From Pterois miles (lineage: Eukaryota > Chordata > Actinopteri > Perciformes > Scorpaenidae), in NCBI GenBank assembly GCA_947000775.1, contig CAMQGK010000634.1, positions 21,941,501-22,005,500 of the forward strand: a stretch of DNA of 64,000 nucleotides. The letters run 5' to 3'. The translations under genes and the position numbers were made by a program. This document shows positions 59,452-64,000 of this stretch, in pieces. Within the stretch, counting starts at the first letter, position 1. Every line of letters begins with the position of its first letter. The notes beneath the pieces are model-generated. The model did no database searches. It was not told the origin of the DNA and saw only the letters and a list, made by a program, of their open reading frames with translations.

Positions 59452-61139
59452 TATACAATTGTTAGCATTTTTCCCTCATTTTTCAAAAATCTTGACTTTG
59501 ACTATAAAGAAAAGTATGATTTTTCATGTGTTTGTATAAAACAGTTGTACTGCGAGATAGCTACTTGCCCAAAGTATGTCCATGCAGAAATTCAAGAATT
59601 TTGTTGTGGCACTTTTCATTTTCATACTTCATATAGTCTATGGGCACAAATAGGTTAGTCAGCTTACTGTACTGACAAAAGTACTTCATGGAGAGTCTGC
59701 AGGAGAAAATCAGCTCACATTTCCATATTCTCCAGCACAGTGACCAGGCTTTAGGCAACCACAAAATGAAACTGCAAGTGAAGATGATAGGGAATTATTT
59801 TACTTGGGCTGCATTGTTGTCAGAAGAGATTTCTTGCCAAGAAACAATCCAGGACATTTGGTCCATTGTCAGTCTGCTGGTTGGCCTGTCAGCCTATCAA
59901 GAGCTGGAACTGGCAACACTTGGTCCCCCAATCCGTCTTTGCACTCAACCTAATCTGTTCCTATTGAATTATGAGATTTAAAACATGTTGCAATAAAAAC
60001 ACCATGCATAACAAATCCACTGTGGCTCAAGTAGTTATTTGAATTGAGGAACAAATTACTGTGCTTCATTTGAGTGGATGGTTAACATGTGGTCATGACA
60101 TATGCTGTCTGATGGGAGAGGGAGCAATGATGTCACTTGTAGGAGATCTCCTTTTGGAGTTTCAACCAATGGGGGAGCTGAGGAAAAAGGAGGCGACCGT
60201 GAGGCGTGCTGGTGTTAGGCAGAAGAGAGCGTTCTGGCAGGAGCAGGGTTTTCCAAAGCGACGGCGGTGGCATTAGCCTCTGATAAGCTCTGGGCCTCGT
60301 TCCAACACTCGTAACCTGCATCCTCCTTACCTGCCTTTCTTCCCCTTTTCCCCTCCTCCAATTCTTTCCCATTAAAGGTGCAATGAGAGTTCTACAAGGT
60401 AATCCCCACAATAGGTTATAGGTCGAATCTGTGGTTTCAATGACTGTGTGTCTGCAGATGCTTTTGTGCCTTCAACGAACGAGTGAACGAGAGAGATAAA
60501 ATCAAAGTGTGTGAGAGCGAGTACGAGTGAAGGAGATGGTTTCAAAGAAAACTATATTGCTACAGTTGCCATGGGGACAGCAGCACGTTTTTGCAGGGAC
60601 CTGACTTTATGTTTACTTGAGCATCTTTTTGTGTGTTTTGAAATCATCATCTTGTCTGGACCACTATGAGATCAATTTAAAATCACAAAGGATTACTCAG
60701 AGATGTCGCGGCTTATGTTTCAGACACAACCAGCAGCCACTGATACAATTTGCAGTTGGATGCATTGTAGGAAACTGTGTGCTCCCACAATCCACCACTA
60801 GATGGAGGTGTCAAATTCTCACAGGGGAGTTAGCAGCCATGTGGTGAATGTGACTGTATGAGTCTGTAATCTATGGATGTATCTGGTCAGCTGACTCTTT
60901 TACAGCCAAATCATAGTGCATGACATGACCAGGCTAAAAGGATCTAATGAAGCACTGTAAAGTGATATTCCACTCAAAATCTATAATCCACCTCAACCAT
61001 CATCTTTATCATTCAAAAATGACTAATTCCACTGCTTCCATGTTATCAGCCCCCCCCGCCCCAAAAAAAAACAAAACAACTTTTTAAGGAACTATTTATT
61101 GACACCTTTCAAGAGGGTGACTCTTTTGTTTCTCGAAGA
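59452..61139. other. no gene found; G/C-rich patch near 60.2-60.5 kb
   Basis: ORFs of 70-97 codons lack recognisable motifs. Around 60180-60400 base composition rises (GGAGGCGACCGTGAGGCG and a long pyrimidine tract). This could be an untranslated exon of an unseen gene, but no splice structure could be supported. Confidence 0.4.
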
Positions 61140-61560
61140 TATATTTTGGGTGAAGTCGTGGGCTACTCTGGGCTCTAAAAAGTGAAGCCAATGTGGAAGT
61201 GCCTTAAACCCCCTGTCGCCCCCTGCTGGCTATTATCTCTAATAGCCAGCAGGGGGCGACTCCTCTGGTTGCAAAAAGAAGTCTGATTGTATCGAAGTCT
61301 GAGAAAATGAGCCTACTTTTCACTTGATTTAATACCTCAGTAAACATTGTGAATGTGAGTTTATGGTCTCAATCGCTTGGCTTCCTCAACTCATCATGAT
61401 GTTCATTTAGTAAATTATGGTCCCATTTACAGTCAAATAGCCCATAAAGCAGGTATGCTTTAGAGTGTGGCTACCTGTGGACAAATTAGTGAACTCAAGG
61501 CCTCAAAATGGCAGTCCACACACTATGTCCACTTCTTATATAGGCCTGCAATCTATGGGT
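61140..61560. mobile_element. family C repeat with perfect internal hairpin
   Basis: Contains CAGCAGGGGGCGACTCCTCT, GGTTGCAAAAAGAAGTCTGA and GTTTATGGTCTCAATCGCTT, matching the 39.7-39.9 kb copy in inverse orientation. Positions 61215-61235 and 61240-61260 form a perfect 21-bp inverted repeat with a 4-base loop. Confidence 0.7.
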
Positions 61561-62950
61561 GAAGTTTGCAGCTCAACAAAATCATAATATATACAGTACG
61601 TTGAGTCCACTTACTAAAATGCATCGTTAGGGTTCCCTTCCTCTCCCACATGTGGCTAGTATAGATGTGGCTGTCCATAAAGCCCATAATAAGTGTAGCA
61701 CAGCCTGGAATAGTCCTGAGCTGAAAGAGTGTTCCCACTGCACCGTACAGTCTTGGCTCTCATTTCCCAAGGGGATTTATGGGTGGGGGTAGGGAGGCCA
61801 CATGGGAGACAGAGCAGACGAGGACGGTATCATCACAAGAGGACAAATCACTGGAGCAAAGAAAAGATCTACTCGTAAGGAAGTGCGTGTCAGTTTGCAA
61901 AGCACTATGCCTATTTTTGTGGGCATCCACCTATGGTGGTTACACATGTGTGGCACATATGTGCAGTGAGAGCAGGAATGTATTTCTGAGTCATTCAAAG
62001 TCTCCACCTGTATGACCAGCTTGTGAAAAAGAGATGTAAGCAAGTCAGCTGGTGAGATTTATTGGGCTGATGAGTCTAAAGGGAAGACAGTGAAAGAGAA
62101 GGACATGTGGTAACAGCTCCCTCATTGATCTCCATGTTTAACAACAACACAAAGAGCTAGACCATGGCGTGATAATGGATACTCAGCTCTCTGCCCCCTC
62201 TCTCATTCTCTCTCCCTCAGTTAACCAGACAGTCAGACATAAGGACTTTCCTGTCACAGCGGGAGAAATTGACTTGTGCCCTCGCACATTCACTTACTGT
62301 AGTATGCGGAAGAGCCCTGCGCTACAAACGGCACGTCGGGAACAGAGATGGGAGATCAATGAGGGCTGCGACACTGTCAGAGCTGGCAGAGACTGTCACA
62401 CTGCGTGGATCCCCAGTGCTCTGGGGCTGCAGCCTGTGTCTGGCTTCACTTGAGAAACGCTTACATGTACACTCATGCTGAACATTTAGAAGCAGAACAA
62501 TGATACAGCTTGATACACTAATGCACTTTAAAGGATGCAGTTAAGTATCAAGCCATACTAAAATACCCAAATATCATCATGCTTTATCACCTAATGTTGA
62601 GAGCCCGTACTGAAGACCATCTCTGTGTCAACATGTTGTTGTATATCAGTGCTTACATGTTGCAAATTCAAATTCAATCAAATTGCCAGAAAACCAATAC
62701 AGGTAGGCTACTATTCAGGTATAAAAAACTATACACATTGCAAAGACACAGGAAGGGCTTAATCGGCCTGCACCCTACAGGTTTTATTTGTTAAGATTAA
62801 AACAATAAATATATGTATCTGAATTGTTCCCACTCTATGCTGTCCCTCCTCCTGGACTTCCTGAATGATCTCAGACGTATACAGGTATACAGGCCTAATA
62901 TGAAGCAGTTCCCCCTTCCTATAAAGATAGTTTTTCCTGGTTTAACTATG
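61561..62950. other. no gene supported
   Basis: Mixed sequence. At 62190-62220 a pyrimidine tract ends in CCCTCAG, as in a splice acceptor, and is followed by an open frame of about 75 codons ending at 62453. No donor or homologous motif confirms an exon. Confidence 0.35.
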
Positions 62951-62999
62951 TCCATGATCTTATGTGTTTCCTGTCAGATTAAACTGGATGTCATATAGC

Positions 63000-63172
63000 T
63001 TCTTGCTTTGTTTACATGGCTGGGCTGGCCATTCAGCCATGTTCATGCATGTGAGGGTGCCCCACTGGCCAGCCCACAGTCGCTGCTCTGCCTTGCTCTC
63101 ATACTGCGGGTTACAGCTGATAACGCCGTCCCGACCAACGGCGTCATCACCGAAGCGTAGCGGTTCATCCCA
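63000..63172. other. CpG-rich stretch, possible exon or promoter of an unseen gene
   Basis: Relatively CpG-rich sequence (ATAACGCCGTCCCGACCAAC, then GGCGTCATCACCGAAGCG) ends at a good plus-strand donor, CATCCCAG|GTAAAC. The minus strand is also open through it. Its composition differs from the A/T-rich surroundings. Whether it is a 5' exon, a CpG island or repeat-derived cannot be decided here. Confidence 0.3.
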
Positions 63173-63399
63173 GGTAAACACTGTCATCTCTGTCAGCACT
63201 TATGCCGTTGTTTGCAATGTTAGCGCTGTTAGCTCCAAGCTCACTGTCGCCATGTTGAGAGCAATAGAAATGCTCCCAATCCCATATTTAACACCTTTAA
63301 TTATATAAAAGTGGATGTTCTTACAATATTTTTTCATATAATTGAACTGTCAATGTAGGTTGAGTTAACATTCATATGAATAGCCTACTACCTGATGTG

Positions 63400-63960
63400 G
63401 GACATTTGTTTATCTATTAGGCTACTATTAGCTATTTCAACCATCAACTACTTTTAGCTTTTTCAATTGTTTAATCATAACATTTAGCAATCGATCAATT
63501 TAAACCATATATTGACAAGTTTTGCAAATCACTTCAAATCTTTATCCATTTTTGTACCATTTACTAATTACTTTTAGCTAGGCTAACAGTATGCTACCAT
63601 ATCTCTTTTAGCTAGCTATAGCCATCAGTTATCAACACTCTAGGCCTACTCTTAGCTATGCAACATCTGTAATTTTTAGCTACAGCTGCCATTTTTAACC
63701 ATTTTTTTCATTAGGCCTACATTTAGCTAACTGTCAGTTAGCTAATAGCTTATGGCTAATCATTTCAAACGTTTATCCATCTGCTTTAGCTATTTCAAAC
63801 CATTTAGCTAACGTACTCGTCACTTTTAGCTAGGCTAACAGTAACACCATCACTCAACAAGGCAATATATACAATTTTTGAAACATCCATTATTATAACT
63901 ACAATTTTAACCATTTATTTATTACTTCCAGCTATGTACTAACCACTTAACTGTTACTTT
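63400..63960. repeat. degenerate tandem repeat rich in TTTTAGCTA
   Basis: The string ACTTTTAGCTAGGCTAACAG recurs about 250 bases apart (near 63570 and 63820). Many shorter TTAGCTA, ACCATTTA and TTTATCCAT units lie between, so a decayed satellite-like array is likely. It appears to continue past the right edge of the window. Confidence 0.6.
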
Positions 63961-64000
63961 TAACCTGACTTATCTGTGTTTAGACAAGCTAATTTTCACA

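Noticed and set aside
59561..60276. ORFs of 67-97 codons
   Set aside because: No motif, no splice signals in the correct phase and no codon pattern distinguishing them from chance.
1..64000. CRISPR arrays, operons, phage or plasmid genes
   Set aside because: The sequence is plainly vertebrate nuclear DNA; the direct repeats found are microsatellites, minisatellites or transposon relics.

Overview
The window is vertebrate nuclear DNA, most likely from a percomorph (spiny-rayed) teleost. Genes are split into many short exons with GT-AG introns. The introns are packed with short DNA-transposon relics, fold-back repeats, tRNA-derived SINEs and microsatellites of kinds familiar from percomorph genomes. 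Three protein-coding genes could be reconstructed exon by exon with consistent reading phases. Nothing looks bacterial, viral or CRISPR-like.

Region 1 (1-~13.3 kb, + strand): the 3' part of mga, the T-box/bHLHZip dual transcription factor of the MYC/MAX network and of non-canonical PRC1.6. Fifteen coding exons give about 1,466 C-terminal residues, including the Cys-rich MGA domain, the bHLH-leucine zipper and two AT-hook-like motifs. The T-box end lies left of the window. Region 2 (~13.3-15.7 kb): intergenic, with MITE fragments, a SINE, an AT-rich inverted repeat and a promoter-like motif cluster.

Region 3 (15.7-48.2 kb, + strand): a complete mapkbp1, a WD40-repeat JNK-pathway scaffold. Thirty-three coding exons sum to exactly 1,586 codons plus stop. 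Its introns carry most of the repeats, several of them nested. mga followed by mapkbp1 on the same strand is also the human 15q15 order.

Region 4 (49.1-54.45 kb, - strand): galectin-3 (lgals3), tail to tail with mapkbp1. A TATA box, a non-coding first exon, a tiny start-codon exon, one large Pro/Gln/Val-rich repeat exon and three carbohydrate-recognition-domain exons are all visible. The predicted protein is about 373 residues, clearly longer than the mammalian ~250, because its N-terminal tail is enlarged by in-frame 12-bp and 15-bp minisatellites.

Region 5 (54.5-64 kb): no gene could be supported. It holds hAT-like MITEs (one nested in another), a TE-embedded palindrome of two CTCF-like motifs, a CpG-rich stretch that may be an exon or promoter of a gene beyond the right edge, and a degenerate tandem array running to the edge.

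I saw no previously undescribed molecular system. The most noteworthy points are the repeat-expanded galectin-3 with two possible in-frame donors at its start exon, the nested TE insertions with readable target-site duplications, a near-perfect ~115-bp fold-back in a mapkbp1 intron, and repeat-borne CTCF-like motifs. All calls come from reading the sequence and from remembered family features; no database search was run.
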